Shown here piece after piece: positions 28,489 to 36,759 of a DNA stretch of 64,000 nucleotides (position 1 is the first letter of the stretch; every line of letters starts with the position of its first letter). This DNA is from an uncultured Lachnospira sp. (lineage in GTDB: Bacteria > Bacillota > Clostridia > Lachnospirales > Lachnospiraceae). Made by a program: the position numbers and the translations under genes. Below the pieces are notes generated by a model that saw only the letters and a list, made by a program, of their open reading frames with translations, had not been told where the DNA came from and did not search any database. The stretch covers positions 1 through 64,000 of the forward strand of contig CAKRIN010000008.1 of the NCBI GenBank assembly GCA_934343805.1, given 5' to 3'.

Positions 28489-28525
28489 TAAAAAAAGACA
28501 TATGGTATATATCATACCACATGCC
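28489..28525 (-). terminator. Terminator of glyA
   Basis: On the minus strand GGCATGTGGTAT pairs (12 pairs, two G-U) with ATACCATATGTC around a five-base loop and is followed by seven Ts. Confidence 0.85.
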
Positions 28526-28546
28526 TTATCATTATATCTGTATTAA

Positions 28547-29788
28547 TTATTCATAGAGTGGATACTTATCTGTAAGAGACTTAACCATCTCCATAGCCTT
28601 AGCCTGATTAGCATCAACATCATCAACAAGCATAGCAATGGCTTCTGCAACAACGTCCATATCAGCCTCATTGAAGCCTCTTGTCGTAACTGCTGCTGTT
28701 CCAAGTCTGATACCGCTTGTTACAAATGGAGAAGCCGGATCATTAGGAATTGTGTTCTTATTACATGTAATGTTAGCTGCATCAAGAAGCTTCTCAACTT
28801 CCTTACCAGTCTTGCCCTTGCTTAAGAGGTTAACAAGCATGAGATGGTTATCTGTACCACCAGATACGATATCAAATCCTCTGTTCATAAGTCCGTTAGC
28901 AAGTGCTGATGCATTCTTAACAACATTTTCTGCATATACCTTAAAGCTTGGATCAAGTGCTTCCTTTAAACACACTGCCTTGCCGGCAATAACATGCATA
29001 AGAGGTCCACCCTGGATTCCTGGGAATACAGACTTGTTAAGCTTGAACTTCTCTGCTGCTTCTGCTGAAGCAAGAATCATACCACCTCTTGGTCCACGGA
29101 GTGTCTTATGTGTTGTTGTTGTTGTAACATCTGCATATGGAATTGGGCTTGGGTGTGTACCACCGGCTACAAGACCTGCAATATGTGCCATATCTACCAT
29201 GAGTAATGCGCCAACTTCATCACAGATTTCTCTGAACTTCTTGAAATCAATTGTTCTTGCATAAGCAGAAGCTCCTGCAATAATCATCTTAGGCTTGCAT
29301 TCCTTGGCAATTCTTAACACTTCATCATAATCAATAAATCCGTCTGCTGTAACACCATAAGGAACGATGTTAAAGTATTTTCCAGATATATTAACTGGTG
29401 AACCATGTGATAAATGTCCACCACAGTCAAGGCTCATACCCATAACTGTATCTCCAGGATTAACAAGTGCAAAGAATACAGCTAAGTTAGCCTGTGCTCC
29501 TGAATGAGGCTGTACATTTGCATATTCGCAGCCAAAAAGCTTCTTGGCTCTTTCAATTGCAAGGGTCTCTACAACATCTACATACTCACAGCCGCCGTAA
29601 TATCTCTTTCCTGGATATCCTTCTGCGTACTTATTAGTAAGTGGACTTCCCATAGCAGCCATAACTGCCTTACTTACAAGGTTCTCAGAAGCAATAAGCT
29701 CGATATGGCTTCTCTGTCTTCCAAGTTCATCATCCATAGCCTTAGCAAGGTCTGGATCATAGTTTAATACTTCATCAAATGAATACAT
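28547..29788 (-). CDS. glyA: Serine hydroxymethyltransferase
   Basis: A 413-residue PLP enzyme interconverting serine and glycine with tetrahydrofolate, the main source of one-carbon units, which also feed the purine pathway (purL is in this window). Landmarks are [55 protein letters not shown] and [16 protein letters not shown] with the PLP lysine. The start at 29788 has GGGAGG seven bases upstream. A good promoter (29839-29867) and terminator delimit it as a single-gene unit. No glycine riboswitch is visible in the short leader. Confidence 0.97.
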   Translation of the reverse strand: MYSFDEVLNYDPDLAKAMDDELGRQRSHIELIASENLVSKAVMAAMGSPLTNKYAEGYPGKRYYGGCEYVDVVETLAIERAKKLFGCEYANVQPHSGAQANLAVFFALVNPGDTVMGMSLDCGGHLSHGSPVNISGKYFNIVPYGVTADGFIDYDEVLRIAKECKPKMIIAGASAYARTIDFKKFREICDEVGALLMVDMAHIAGLVAGGTHPSPIPYADVTTTTTHKTLRGPRGGMILASAEAAEKFKLNKSVFPGIQGGPLMHVIAGKAVCLKEALDPSFKVYAENVVKNASALANGLMNRGFDIVSGGTDNHLMLVNLLSKGKTGKEVEKLLDAANITCNKNTIPNDPASPFVTSGIRLGTAAVTTRGFNEADMDVVAEAIAMLVDDVDANQAKAMEMVKSLTDKYPLYE

Positions 29789-29838
29789 ATAACATCCTCC
29801 CATTATACTTTAGTGAAACAAAGCGTCCCTAATTACTT

Positions 29839-29867
29839 ATGATATAATTAAATTACGGTTTAGTCAA
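29839..29867 (-). promoter_or_regulatory. Promoter of glyA
   Basis: Minus strand TTGACT, 17-base spacer, TATCAT, about 50 bases before the glyA start. Confidence 0.6.
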
Positions 29868-29906
29868 TTTAAAGTTGTGAATTCCTGCTTTTTTTAATAT
29901 TTCTCA

Positions 29907-30122
29907 TTATCTCCCCCTTACATCAATATTAATATCAAGTCCAAGAATCGAAATTAACTGTATTACCTTTCCAATCTCAACAGTAGGCTTACCTCTTTCC
30001 ACATCTGATATAAAACTTACACTAAGACCAGTATATTCAGACAAAAATGCCTGCGTATAGTTTAATTCTTTTCTCCTGTTCCTAATTATATTTCCAAGTT
30101 TTTCTGAATCAGTTATTTTCAT
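29907..30122 (-). CDS. Small XRE/HipB-like DNA-binding repressor
   Basis: A 71-residue single-domain helix-turn-helix protein: RNRRKELNYTQAFLSEYTGL, then SVSFISDVERGKPTVEIGKV, ending LGLDINIDVRGR. The C-terminal pattern is that of HipB-like antitoxin/regulators, but no HipA kinase gene is adjacent. ATG 30122 has GGGAG eight bases upstream; a GTG three codons earlier is less likely. Three palindromes at an exact 39-base period (30147-30236) surround its promoter, strongly suggesting that it represses itself. Possible targets elsewhere in the genome are unknown. Confidence 0.85.
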   Translation of the reverse strand: MKITDSEKLGNIIRNRRKELNYTQAFLSEYTGLSVSFISDVERGKPTVEIGKVIQLISILGLDINIDVRGR

Positions 30123-30146
30123 GACAATCACTCCCTCATTAAAATA

Positions 30147-30158
30147 AGCCGTACGGCT
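30147..30158. promoter_or_regulatory. XRE operator 1, at transcription start region
   Basis: Perfect palindrome AGCCGTACGGCT just downstream of a TATAAT (minus strand, 30161-30166). Centre at 30152.5. Confidence 0.65.
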
Positions 30159-30160
30159 CT

Positions 30161-30166
30161 ATTATA
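30161..30166 (-). promoter_or_regulatory. -10 element of the XRE gene
   Basis: Minus strand TATAAT lying between operators 1 and 2. At 17-base spacing the -35 position falls inside operator 2 (GGCTTT), a weak match. Confidence 0.5.
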
Positions 30167-30182
30167 CATATTCTCTCATAAA

Positions 30183-30200
30183 TAAAGCCGAGCGGCTTTA
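30183..30200. promoter_or_regulatory. XRE operator 2, over the -35 region
   Basis: TAAAGCCG-AG-CGGCTTTA, an 18-base palindrome with a two-base asymmetric centre. Centre at 30191.5, exactly 39 bases from operators 1 and 3. Confidence 0.65.
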
Positions 30201-30224
30201 TTCCAATAACTACAGTATAATATT

Positions 30225-30236
30225 AGCCGTACGGCT
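30225..30236. promoter_or_regulatory. XRE operator 3, upstream
   Basis: Perfect palindrome AGCCGTACGGCT, identical to operator 1. Centre at 30230.5. Confidence 0.65.
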
Positions 30237-30296
30237 TAGTCAAGAATTTATTATATTTATACAATCAGCTTCTTATTGCGGATTGTTTTCAATTCT

Positions 30297-30334
30297 AAAT
30301 AAAAAAAACGAACCCACCCGAAGATGAGTCCGTT
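30297..30334 (-). terminator. Terminator of the P-type ATPase unit
   Basis: On the minus strand a 12-pair stem (AACGGACTCATC with GGTGGGTTCGTT) closes a TTCG tetraloop and is followed by eight Ts. Confidence 0.92.
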
Positions 30335-30343
30335 TCATATTTT

Positions 30344-32419
30344 TTAAACTGGCAGATTCTTCATACTCTCAAGACTTATAACAAGTGTTGATGTATTATG
30401 AAGAAGTGCTGATGTTGTAGGCTGTATAACTCCTGTTACACCAAGTGCAATAAGTGCGGAATTGAATCCGACAATCACACGGTAATTTCTATTAATCTTC
30501 TTAATCAGACTGTCACTTAATTTCTTAAGCATAAGTATCTGGTTAAGATCATCTGCGCCGACAGTGATATCTGCAATCTCTCTTGCTATCTCAGCACCAT
30601 CACTTATGGCAATGCCTGCATCTGCAGCTGAAAGTGCCGGTGAGTCATTAATTCCATCGCCAATCATAATTACTTTTCGTCCGGCTGCACGTTCTTTCTC
30701 TACGAACTTAGCCTTGTCCTCTGGAAGAACCTCAGAATAATATTCAGTAACTCCGACCTTCTTGGCAATAGAAGCCGCAGTTCTTTCACTGTCCCCAGTC
30801 ATCATGACAACCTTTGATATTCCAGCCTTCTTAAGTCCTTTAATAACCGCCGGAGCTTCTTCTCTTAATGGATCAATTATACATATAACTGCTGCAAGCT
30901 GACCATTAATTGCCATATAAAGATGCGAGCAGTCATCTGGAAGGCTGTCGAATAATTCCTGCTTTTCTGCTGGAATTATACATGCCTCATCTTCAAATAC
31001 AAAATGATGGCTTCCTATGATAACCTTACTTGTATTTATAAATGTTGATATTCCATGTGCGACGATATATTCAACCTTAGAATGCATTTCTTCATGCATA
31101 AGGTTTCTTCTGCTTGCCTCGTTAACGACGGCCTTAGCCATTGAATGTGGAAAATGTTCCTCAAGGCACGCAGCAATTCTAAGCAGTTCATCCTCTGGCA
31201 TTCCATTAAATGAATACACCTTACTTACTGTAGGTTTAGCCTTAGTAAGTGTACCTGTCTTATCAAATACAATAGTATCCGCTTCTGCTATTGCTTCCAA
31301 GAACTTGCCACCCTTAACAGTAGCGCTTTCCTGACTTGCCTGTCTTATAGCTGCAAGCACTGTAATAGGCATAGCAAGCTTTAATGCACATGAGAAGTCA
31401 ACCATAAGTATTGACAATGCCTTAGTAGTATTACGTGTAAGCAGATATGTAAGTGCTGTTCCACCAAGTGAATAAGGTACAAGCTTATCTGCAAGATGTT
31501 CCGCTCTTGATTCAAGACCTGATTTTAACTTCTCAGATTCTTCAATCATTTTCACAATCTTGTCATACTTGCTTGAACCTCCAGCACGCTTAACCTTAAA
31601 TACTATCTCGCCTTCTTCAACCACAGTTCCTGCGAATACAGTAGTTCCCTTACCTCTTCTTACAGCCTCGGATTCACCTGTAAGTGAAGCCTGGTTTACC
31701 ATTGCCTCACCACTGATAACAGTTCCATCAAATGGGATTACATTGCCCATTCTGATTATAACATTATCTCCATCCTTAACATCTTTTACAGGTACCTGTA
31801 CTTCTGCATCATCAGTCTTTATCCAGACTTTATTGACATTAAGTGACATAGTTCTTGCAAGGTCGTCAACTGACTTCTTGTGTGTCCAGTCCTCGATTAT
31901 CTCACCGATTCCAAGAAGGAACATTACTGAACCCGCTGTATTAAAGTCTTTTCTTAAGATAGAAACTCCGATTGCCGTTGCATCAAGAACAGGAACTTCC
32001 AGCTTTCTGTCAAGCAGTGTCCTGATTCCTTTATAAATGTACTTTATTGATGATACCGTTGTTAATACTGCACATACCGGTGCCGGAATAAACAGCTTCT
32101 TAGTCATTCTCCACAACACCTGATCCGCCAACTTCTCAGTATAATGGGAATTAATTGCTCTTCCAGATGTTGCAAGCACATCTTCCGGAACCTCTACGTC
32201 GCTGTATCTGAACTTAGCAATACCTTCAATCATGGTCTTTCTTGAACATGTGTACTCAACAACTGCATCAGCAGTTCTCTCATACACCTTGACATTCGTA
32301 ACACCCTGCAGATTCTTAAGGTAATACTGCAAAGTATCTGCCTGTGTAAAAGTCATGCCAGAAGCATCCATGTGAACACGGATTCTTCCGGGCACATCAT
32401 GCTTTATTATGAATTTCAT
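30344..32419 (-). CDS. P1B-type heavy-metal ATPase with non-canonical metal motif
   Basis: A 691-residue metal-transporting P-type ATPase. An N-terminal HMA-like domain (HDVPGRIRVHMD, residues 7-18) lacks the CxxC metal pair. TGES is at 247-250, DKTGT (phosphorylated Asp) at 386-390, EEHFPHS follows in the nucleotide domain, and GDGIND is at 587-592. In the transport helix the usual CPC is replaced by SCALKLAMP (343-351), so the metal cannot be assigned from known CPx types. Membrane helices lie near 103-135, 145-180, 313-360 and the C-terminus. It starts six bases after a DUF6110 gene and ends at a strong terminator. Mn, Fe or Zn export are all possible. Confidence 0.88.
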   Translation of the reverse strand: MKFIIKHDVPGRIRVHMDASGMTFTQADTLQYYLKNLQGVTNVKVYERTADAVVEYTCSRKTMIEGIAKFRYSDVEVPEDVLATSGRAINSHYTEKLADQVLWRMTKKLFIPAPVCAVLTTVSSIKYIYKGIRTLLDRKLEVPVLDATAIGVSILRKDFNTAGSVMFLLGIGEIIEDWTHKKSVDDLARTMSLNVNKVWIKTDDAEVQVPVKDVKDGDNVIIRMGNVIPFDGTVISGEAMVNQASLTGESEAVRRGKGTTVFAGTVVEEGEIVFKVKRAGGSSKYDKIVKMIEESEKLKSGLESRAEHLADKLVPYSLGGTALTYLLTRNTTKALSILMVDFSCALKLAMPITVLAAIRQASQESATVKGGKFLEAIAEADTIVFDKTGTLTKAKPTVSKVYSFNGMPEDELLRIAACLEEHFPHSMAKAVVNEASRRNLMHEEMHSKVEYIVAHGISTFINTSKVIIGSHHFVFEDEACIIPAEKQELFDSLPDDCSHLYMAINGQLAAVICIIDPLREEAPAVIKGLKKAGISKVVMMTGDSERTAASIAKKVGVTEYYSEVLPEDKAKFVEKERAAGRKVIMIGDGINDSPALSAADAGIAISDGAEIAREIADITVGADDLNQILMLKKLSDSLIKKINRNYRVIVGFNSALIALGVTGVIQPTTSALLHNTSTLVISLESMKNLPV

Positions 32420-32425
32420 ACTCTG

Positions 32426-32701
32426 TTACGCTTCCTCATCTTCATCTACTGAATCAAGTACAACTTCTTCTGTGTTATACTTTGTCTCATTGATTGTCTT
32501 AGCATCAGCATATATATCTTCGCAATTCTCCTGAACAGTTGTAGCTGTCTTCATTATGCATGATTTAGCTCTTAAAACTGCTGCTGTACAATTAGTGTAA
32601 AGCTTCTTGGCATCCTTGCTTGTAAGAATCTTAATTCCAGCTGTTCCAAATAATACACCTGCTGCAAAAAGTCCTGGTTTTTTTAAATCATTAATTTTCA
32701 T
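32426..32701 (-). CDS. DUF6110 protein, partner of the metal ATPase
   Basis: A 91-residue protein. After MKINDLKKPGLFAAGVLFG comes a short hydrophobic segment (about 9-24), then SKDAKKLYTNCTAAVLRAKSC and an acidic C-terminus rich in Glu/Asp. It fits DUF6110, a small family found next to this class of P-type ATPase in Clostridia. A single membrane span plus acidic tail suggests a membrane-bound metal-delivery or regulatory partner, but that is inference. GAGAGGAG precedes ATG 32701; the longer frame lacks one. It lies six bases upstream of the ATPase, so the two are translationally coupled. Confidence 0.7.
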   Translation of the reverse strand: MKINDLKKPGLFAAGVLFGTAGIKILTSKDAKKLYTNCTAAVLRAKSCIMKTATTVQENCEDIYADAKTINETKYNTEEVVLDSVDEDEEA

Positions 32702-32822
32702 ACAATACTCCTCTCTGTCCATATAAGACAATAAAAGTTTTCTTAAGTTTGACGGTTATTATATTACACATCATATAACATTTCTACATAAATCTCCTTG
32801 TTGAGAAATCTTCTCGATATGG

Positions 32823-32854
32823 CAAAAGGAGAGATGAATCAGTTTCATCTCCCC
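32823..32854 (-). terminator. Terminator of the Feo operon
   Basis: On the minus strand GGGGAGATGAA pairs over 11 bases (one G-U) with TTCATCTCTCC around a five-base loop, then TTTT. Confidence 0.75.
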
Positions 32855-32867
32855 CTATTAACAAATG

Positions 32868-33296
32868 TTATTTAACTGTCACAGCCTTTTTCTTGCCAAT
32901 CACACTCGTTATCTTCTGATCTTTTATGTAACCACAAGCTTCAAGACCTGACTCAATTATTTTACTCCACTTACTGGCTGATAAATTAATTGATGAATCA
33001 TCGTTTAACACTACAGTATAACCGCCATTATCATTATCTTCATCACAATCAATCTTGTACATATTCTTACGATTAATAGCACCTATTTCTTCAAGTGTAT
33101 TAACCATCCTATATACAGTAGCAGCTCCAATTTTAGGATCTTTCTTTACTGCCTTGTAATAAATTTCTTTGCAGCTTGAGCAGTCTTCCTCAAGAATCAC
33201 ATCCAGAAGCATAAGCCTTTGTTTTGTTATCCTGCAACCCTGCTGCTTGAGACGAGAAATAATAATGTCTTTGTCTTTATCAGGATTTCTGACCAC
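32868..33296 (-). CDS. Divergent Fur-family regulator
   Basis: A 142-residue protein whose N-terminal winged helix is Fur-like: LKQQGCRITKQRLMLLDVIL and IGAATVYRMVNTLEEIGAI. The C-terminal half does not keep the His-rich metal sites or the CxxC zinc pair of normal Fur; instead there is a CSSC (at the usual His position before the recognition helix) and an Asp-rich stretch (CDEDNDN). It is the last gene of the feoA-feoA-feoB-peptide operon, 13 bases after the Cys-rich peptide gene. It may sense iron or redox state through cysteines, or be a metal-independent repressor. Confidence 0.8.
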   Translation of the reverse strand: MVRNPDKDKDIIISRLKQQGCRITKQRLMLLDVILEEDCSSCKEIYYKAVKKDPKIGAATVYRMVNTLEEIGAINRKNMYKIDCDEDNDNGGYTVVLNDDSSINLSASKWSKIIESGLEACGYIKDQKITSVIGKKKAVTVK

Positions 33297-33309
33297 CCTC
33301 TACCTCCTT

Positions 33310-33450
33310 CTAATGGCAGTGGCCTTTGCATTTGCCACAGTCACCGCCACATGTAAACGATTTACCGCTTTTCTTGTCGTGTACCATACTGCGTACAATA
33401 AGCGCAACTATAATTATTAATATAACTCCTACTATAATTGTTCCCAGCAT
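33310..33450 (-). CDS. FeoB-associated Cys-rich membrane peptide (46 residues)
   Basis: Starts MLGTIIVGVILIIIVALIV, one membrane helix, then a basic stretch and a Cys-rich tail: FTCGGDCGKCKGHCH. This matches the FeoB-associated Cys-rich membrane protein family, which accompanies FeoB in Clostridia and may receive ferrous iron on the cytosolic side. CGGAGG precedes the ATG. It lies 29 bases after feoB and 13 bases before the Fur-like gene. Small but very well supported by motif and position. Confidence 0.88.
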   Translation of the reverse strand: MLGTIIVGVILIIIVALIVRSMVHDKKSGKSFTCGGDCGKCKGHCH

Positions 33451-33479
33451 AATCACACCTCCGATAATATATCACTTAA

Positions 33480-35984
33480 TTACTTTGTTGCATTTAAAAT
33501 CTTCTTAGAATCAACCTTTAACGTCTTGCTTTCCTTATATGGTCTGAATAACAGATAAATGAAACCAACAATGATAATAATTGCGATTACTGTGAATACG
33601 TTAAATGCTGTATCACCAGTAATAAGACCAGCAATCTGGTTAATTACAAGACCGACAAGGTAAGCATATCCACACTGGTATCCGATTGCAATCCAGAACC
33701 ACTTAGTATTGTTCATCTCTCTCTTAATAGCACCCATAGCTGCGAAGCAAGGAGCACAGAGAAGGTTGAATGCAAGGAATGCATATCCGCTTACTACTGT
33801 AAATGTAGCTGCCATGTTAGCATATACTGTTCCCTCACCTGCTGAGTAAAGGATACCCATTGTACCAACGATATTCTCCTTGGCAACAAGACCAGTAATA
33901 GAAGCAACAGTTGCCTGCCAGTTACCGAATCCTAAAGGAGCGAATATCCAAGCGATTGCCTTACCAATTCTGCCAAGGATAGAGAAGTCAATCTGATCAT
34001 CTGCAAGCATCTGGAATGAACCATCAACAAATCCGAAGTATGTTGTGAACCAGATAATAATTGTTGAAAGTGTGATGATTGTTCCGGCCTTCTTGATGAA
34101 TGACCATCCACGCTCCCACATGCTTCTTAATACTGTACCAACTGTTGGAAGATGGTATGCTGGAAGTTCCATAACGAATGGTGCCGGATCTCCAACGAAT
34201 AACTTTGTCTTCTTCAAGATAATACCTGAGCAGATAATTGAGAATATTCCAAGGAAGTATGCTGATGGAGCAACCCAAGGAGCTCCGTCAAAGATAGCAC
34301 CTGCAACCATTGCTATGAATGGAAGCTTAGCTCCACAAGGAATAAATGTTGTTGTCATAATTGTCATCTTACGGTCTCTGTCGTTCTCGATTGTACGTGA
34401 AGCCATGATACCAGGAACACCACAACCTGAACCGATAAGCATTGGAATGAATGACTTACCTGAAAGACCGAACTTACGGAAAATTCTATCCATGATAAAT
34501 GCTATACGAGCCATATAACCGCAAGACTCAAGGAATGCAAGGAATATGAATAATACGAGCATCTGTGGAACGAAACCAAGTACTGCACCAACACCGGCTA
34601 CAATACCATCAAGGATAAGACCCTTTAACCAGTCTACGCAACCGATTGCATCAAGTCCTGATTCAAGTAATGCTGGAATACCAGGAACCCATACACCATA
34701 GTTAGCAGGATCTGGAGCTGCACCATCATATTCGATACACTGCTCAATAGCATCCTTAACACCAGCTGCATCAGTTGTCTCTGTTGTTACACTGAGGTTT
34801 TCCTCATCTTCTACATCATAATCTAATGAAAGAGTTGCTGGAACTGTATTTTCAAGTTTCTTTAATGCTGCTACTGCTGCGTCAGCATCATAATTATCTG
34901 CTTCTGTATCAATAGCATCAGCATATTCTTCTCCATCATCACCAAGACTGTCAATGTATGCTGAAATAATTGCATCTGAATCACCATACTCATCAGCTAC
35001 TTCTTCATATGCTGAAGTACCAATTCCGAAAAGATGCCATCCATCACCAAATACACCATCATTGGCCCAGTCTGTTGCCCATGTACCAACTGTAGTAACT
35101 GACACATAGTAAACAATAAACATTACTACTGCGAATATTGGAAGAGCTAAGAATCTGTTAGTAACTATTCTATCAATCTTATCTGATGTAGAAAGTTTTT
35201 TCTCTGACTTCTTTGCAAAACATCCATCAATGATTGAAGATATATATGTATACCTTTCATTAGTGATAATACTTTCTGTATCATCATCGAATTCTTTCTC
35301 AAGAGTTTCAATCTCAGATGAAACATCTGGAACATCCTTCATAAGAACTTTAATCTTATCATCCTTCTCAAGAAGCTTTATAGCAAAGAATCTCTTCTGT
35401 TCTTCAACAATATCAAGTCCAAGCTTATCCTCTACTGCAGATATAGCTGCCTCTACCTTATCATCAAACTTGTGGGCAATTGAATTAACCTTCTTGCTCT
35501 CTGCAAGCTTAACTGCCTTTTCTGCCGCTTCTTTAACACCAGTTCCCTTAAGAGCTGATATTTCAACAGCCTCACAACCAAGATTCTTTCCTAACTTGGC
35601 AAGATCAACCTTATCTCCATTTTTTTCCATGATATCTACCATGTTTACTGCCATGATAACCGGAATACCTAACTCTAATATCTGAGTTGAAAGATAAAGG
35701 TTTCTTTCAATATTAGTACCATCAATGATATTGATGATTGCATCAGGTCTTTCGTTAATAAGATAATTTCTTGCTACTACCTCCTCAAGAGTATAAGGAG
35801 AAAGTGAATAAATACCAGGTAAATCCATGATAGTGACATCTTTATGTCCCTTTAATTTACCTTCCTTCTTCTCAACTGTAACACCTGGCCAGTTACCTAC
35901 AAACTGATTAGATCCGGTCAAAGCATTAAACAATGTTGTTTTACCGCAGTTTGGATTACCTGCTAATGCAATTTTAATTGACAT
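33480..35984 (-). CDS. feoB: Ferrous iron transporter FeoB, with large acidic loop
   Basis: An 834-residue GTP-driven ferrous iron importer. The G domain has GNPNCGKTTLFNAL (9-22), VTVEKKEG, DLPGIYSL (54-61) and NMVD (114-117). The membrane domain contains the Gate core motifs FVPQMLVLFIFLAFLESCGYMAR, split over residues about 471-493, and GCGVPGIMASRT. Between the first helix (about 277-297) and WVPG (432-435) there is an extra acidic segment of about 110 residues (320-430), which should face outside. Usual FeoB proteins are about 650-770 residues, so this insertion explains the extra length. It is preceded by two feoA genes and followed by a Cys-rich peptide and a Fur-like gene. Confidence 0.95.
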   Translation of the reverse strand: MSIKIALAGNPNCGKTTLFNALTGSNQFVGNWPGVTVEKKEGKLKGHKDVTIMDLPGIYSLSPYTLEEVVARNYLINERPDAIINIIDGTNIERNLYLSTQILELGIPVIMAVNMVDIMEKNGDKVDLAKLGKNLGCEAVEISALKGTGVKEAAEKAVKLAESKKVNSIAHKFDDKVEAAISAVEDKLGLDIVEEQKRFFAIKLLEKDDKIKVLMKDVPDVSSEIETLEKEFDDDTESIITNERYTYISSIIDGCFAKKSEKKLSTSDKIDRIVTNRFLALPIFAVVMFIVYYVSVTTVGTWATDWANDGVFGDGWHLFGIGTSAYEEVADEYGDSDAIISAYIDSLGDDGEEYADAIDTEADNYDADAAVAALKKLENTVPATLSLDYDVEDEENLSVTTETTDAAGVKDAIEQCIEYDGAAPDPANYGVWVPGIPALLESGLDAIGCVDWLKGLILDGIVAGVGAVLGFVPQMLVLFIFLAFLESCGYMARIAFIMDRIFRKFGLSGKSFIPMLIGSGCGVPGIMASRTIENDRDRKMTIMTTTFIPCGAKLPFIAMVAGAIFDGAPWVAPSAYFLGIFSIICSGIILKKTKLFVGDPAPFVMELPAYHLPTVGTVLRSMWERGWSFIKKAGTIITLSTIIIWFTTYFGFVDGSFQMLADDQIDFSILGRIGKAIAWIFAPLGFGNWQATVASITGLVAKENIVGTMGILYSAGEGTVYANMAATFTVVSGYAFLAFNLLCAPCFAAMGAIKREMNNTKWFWIAIGYQCGYAYLVGLVINQIAGLITGDTAFNVFTVIAIIIIVGFIYLLFRPYKESKTLKVDSKKILNATK

Positions 35985-36003
35985 TCTACTACCTCATTTC
36001 TTT

Positions 36004-36032
36004 TATATAAATGCTTATGCATTCACTAACAA
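36004..36032 (-). promoter_or_regulatory. Possible internal promoter before feoB
   Basis: Minus strand TTGTTA, 17-base spacer, TATATA, ending 20 bases before the feoB start; a TTAG-N6-CTAA box lies 24 bases upstream of the -35. Confidence 0.4.
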
Positions 36033-36054
36033 ACATTTGACTGCTCTTACGTTA

Positions 36055-36070
36055 ATTAGATATTACTAAC
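36055..36070. promoter_or_regulatory. Iron-locus box (TTAG-N6-CTAA) before feoB
   Basis: TTAG-ATATTA-CTAA at 36056-36069, the same spacing as the boxes at 36618, 38196 and 38261. It resembles the half-sites of DtxR-type metalloregulator operators. Regulator unknown. Confidence 0.4.
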
Positions 36071-36085
36071 CTCTTTGTAAAAAAA

Positions 36086-36304
36086 TCAGCCTACTTCTAT
36101 CATTTCAGCATCTGCTTTACGAAGTGATAATTCATATCCTCTTACAGTAACCTCAACAGGATCTCCTAATGGTGCCACCTTCCTTACATAAACTTCAACG
36201 CCTTTAGTAATTCCCATATCCATAATTCTTCTCTTTACAGGACCATCACCATTTAATCTGGTAACTTTAACAGTCTGTCCGACAGATACATCTCTTAAAG
36301 TCAT
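36086..36304 (-). CDS. feoA: FeoA family protein (second copy)
   Basis: A 72-residue SH3-like beta protein. VGQTVKVTRLNGDGPVKRR and MDMGITKGVEVYVRKVAPLG followed by GDPVEVTVRGYELSLRKADA are standard FeoA features. FeoA is thought to bind and support FeoB at the membrane. It is located between another feoA-like gene and feoB. AAGGAG precedes the ATG. Of the two copies this one is closer to the consensus. Confidence 0.93.
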   Translation of the reverse strand: MTLRDVSVGQTVKVTRLNGDGPVKRRIMDMGITKGVEVYVRKVAPLGDPVEVTVRGYELSLRKADAEMIEVG

Positions 36305-36357
36305 TGTTCTTTCTCCTTCCTGATATTTGTTTTATATAAAGTCAGCTTTTGCTGCCT

Positions 36358-36567
36358 TTAAACCATAATCTTATTGGCCATATCTTTTCCTATGGCAACT
36401 CTTGATTCCTTTATATTAACAATAACATTACCACCCACCTTGGAAATAACAGTAACAACTGCACCTGGAACAAACCCAAGATTTTCAAGAAAACGTCTTA
36501 TTTCTTCTTTTCCACCAATTCTTTGAATTGTATATGGAGTTCCTTCATCAATCATAGTTAATGGCAT
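36358..36567 (-). CDS. FeoA family protein (first copy)
   Basis: A 69-residue FeoA-type domain: GTPYTIQRIGGKEEIRRFL, ENLGFVPGAVVTVISKVGG and NVIVNIKESRVAIGKDMA. It diverges from its neighbour at 36086 and so is likely a paired, non-redundant subunit of the iron transporter. The start at 36567 has AAAGGAG upstream; an upstream in-frame start at 36612 would lack one. First gene of the Feo operon, controlled by the promoter at 36621-36649. Confidence 0.88.
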   Translation of the reverse strand: MPLTMIDEGTPYTIQRIGGKEEIRRFLENLGFVPGAVVTVISKVGGNVIVNIKESRVAIGKDMANKIMV

Positions 36568-36617
36568 AAGCTCATCTCCTTTATGTATATTGATAATGTT
36601 TTTCATTACCACCGCAA

Positions 36618-36649
36618 GTTAGTTTACTCTAATAGCTATTAGATGTCAA
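36618..36649 (-). promoter_or_regulatory. Feo operon promoter with overlapping operator
   Basis: Minus strand TTGACA (36644-36649), 17-base spacer, TAAACT (36621-36626). The spacer holds the perfect 14-base palindrome CTAATAGCTATTAG (36629-36642), and TTAG-TTTACT-CTAA (36619-36632) covers the -10. A repressor bound here would block RNA polymerase, as expected for iron-repressed uptake. Confidence 0.65.
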
Positions 36650-36687
36650 CAACTTTTGTTATATTTTTCAAATATATTTTAGTAGAT

Positions 36688-36719
36688 TAAAACCCCTGAT
36701 TGAAATAACCAACCAGGGG
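36688..36719 (-). terminator. Terminator of the flavodoxin unit
   Basis: On the minus strand CCCCTGGTTG pairs with CAATCAGGGG (10 pairs, one G-U) around a seven-base loop and is followed by TTTT. Confidence 0.8.
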
Positions 36720-36759
36720 CAAAGCGTGCAATCTCTTAAATATTACATTTAATATAAAT

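Noticed and set aside
29789..29906. A glycine riboswitch before glyA
   Set aside because: The leader between promoter and start is about 45 bases, too short for a riboswitch, and no terminator or aptamer-like pairing is visible.
29907..30240. A HipBA-type toxin-antitoxin system
   Set aside because: Only the HipB-like DNA-binding protein is present; no HipA or other toxin gene lies next to it.
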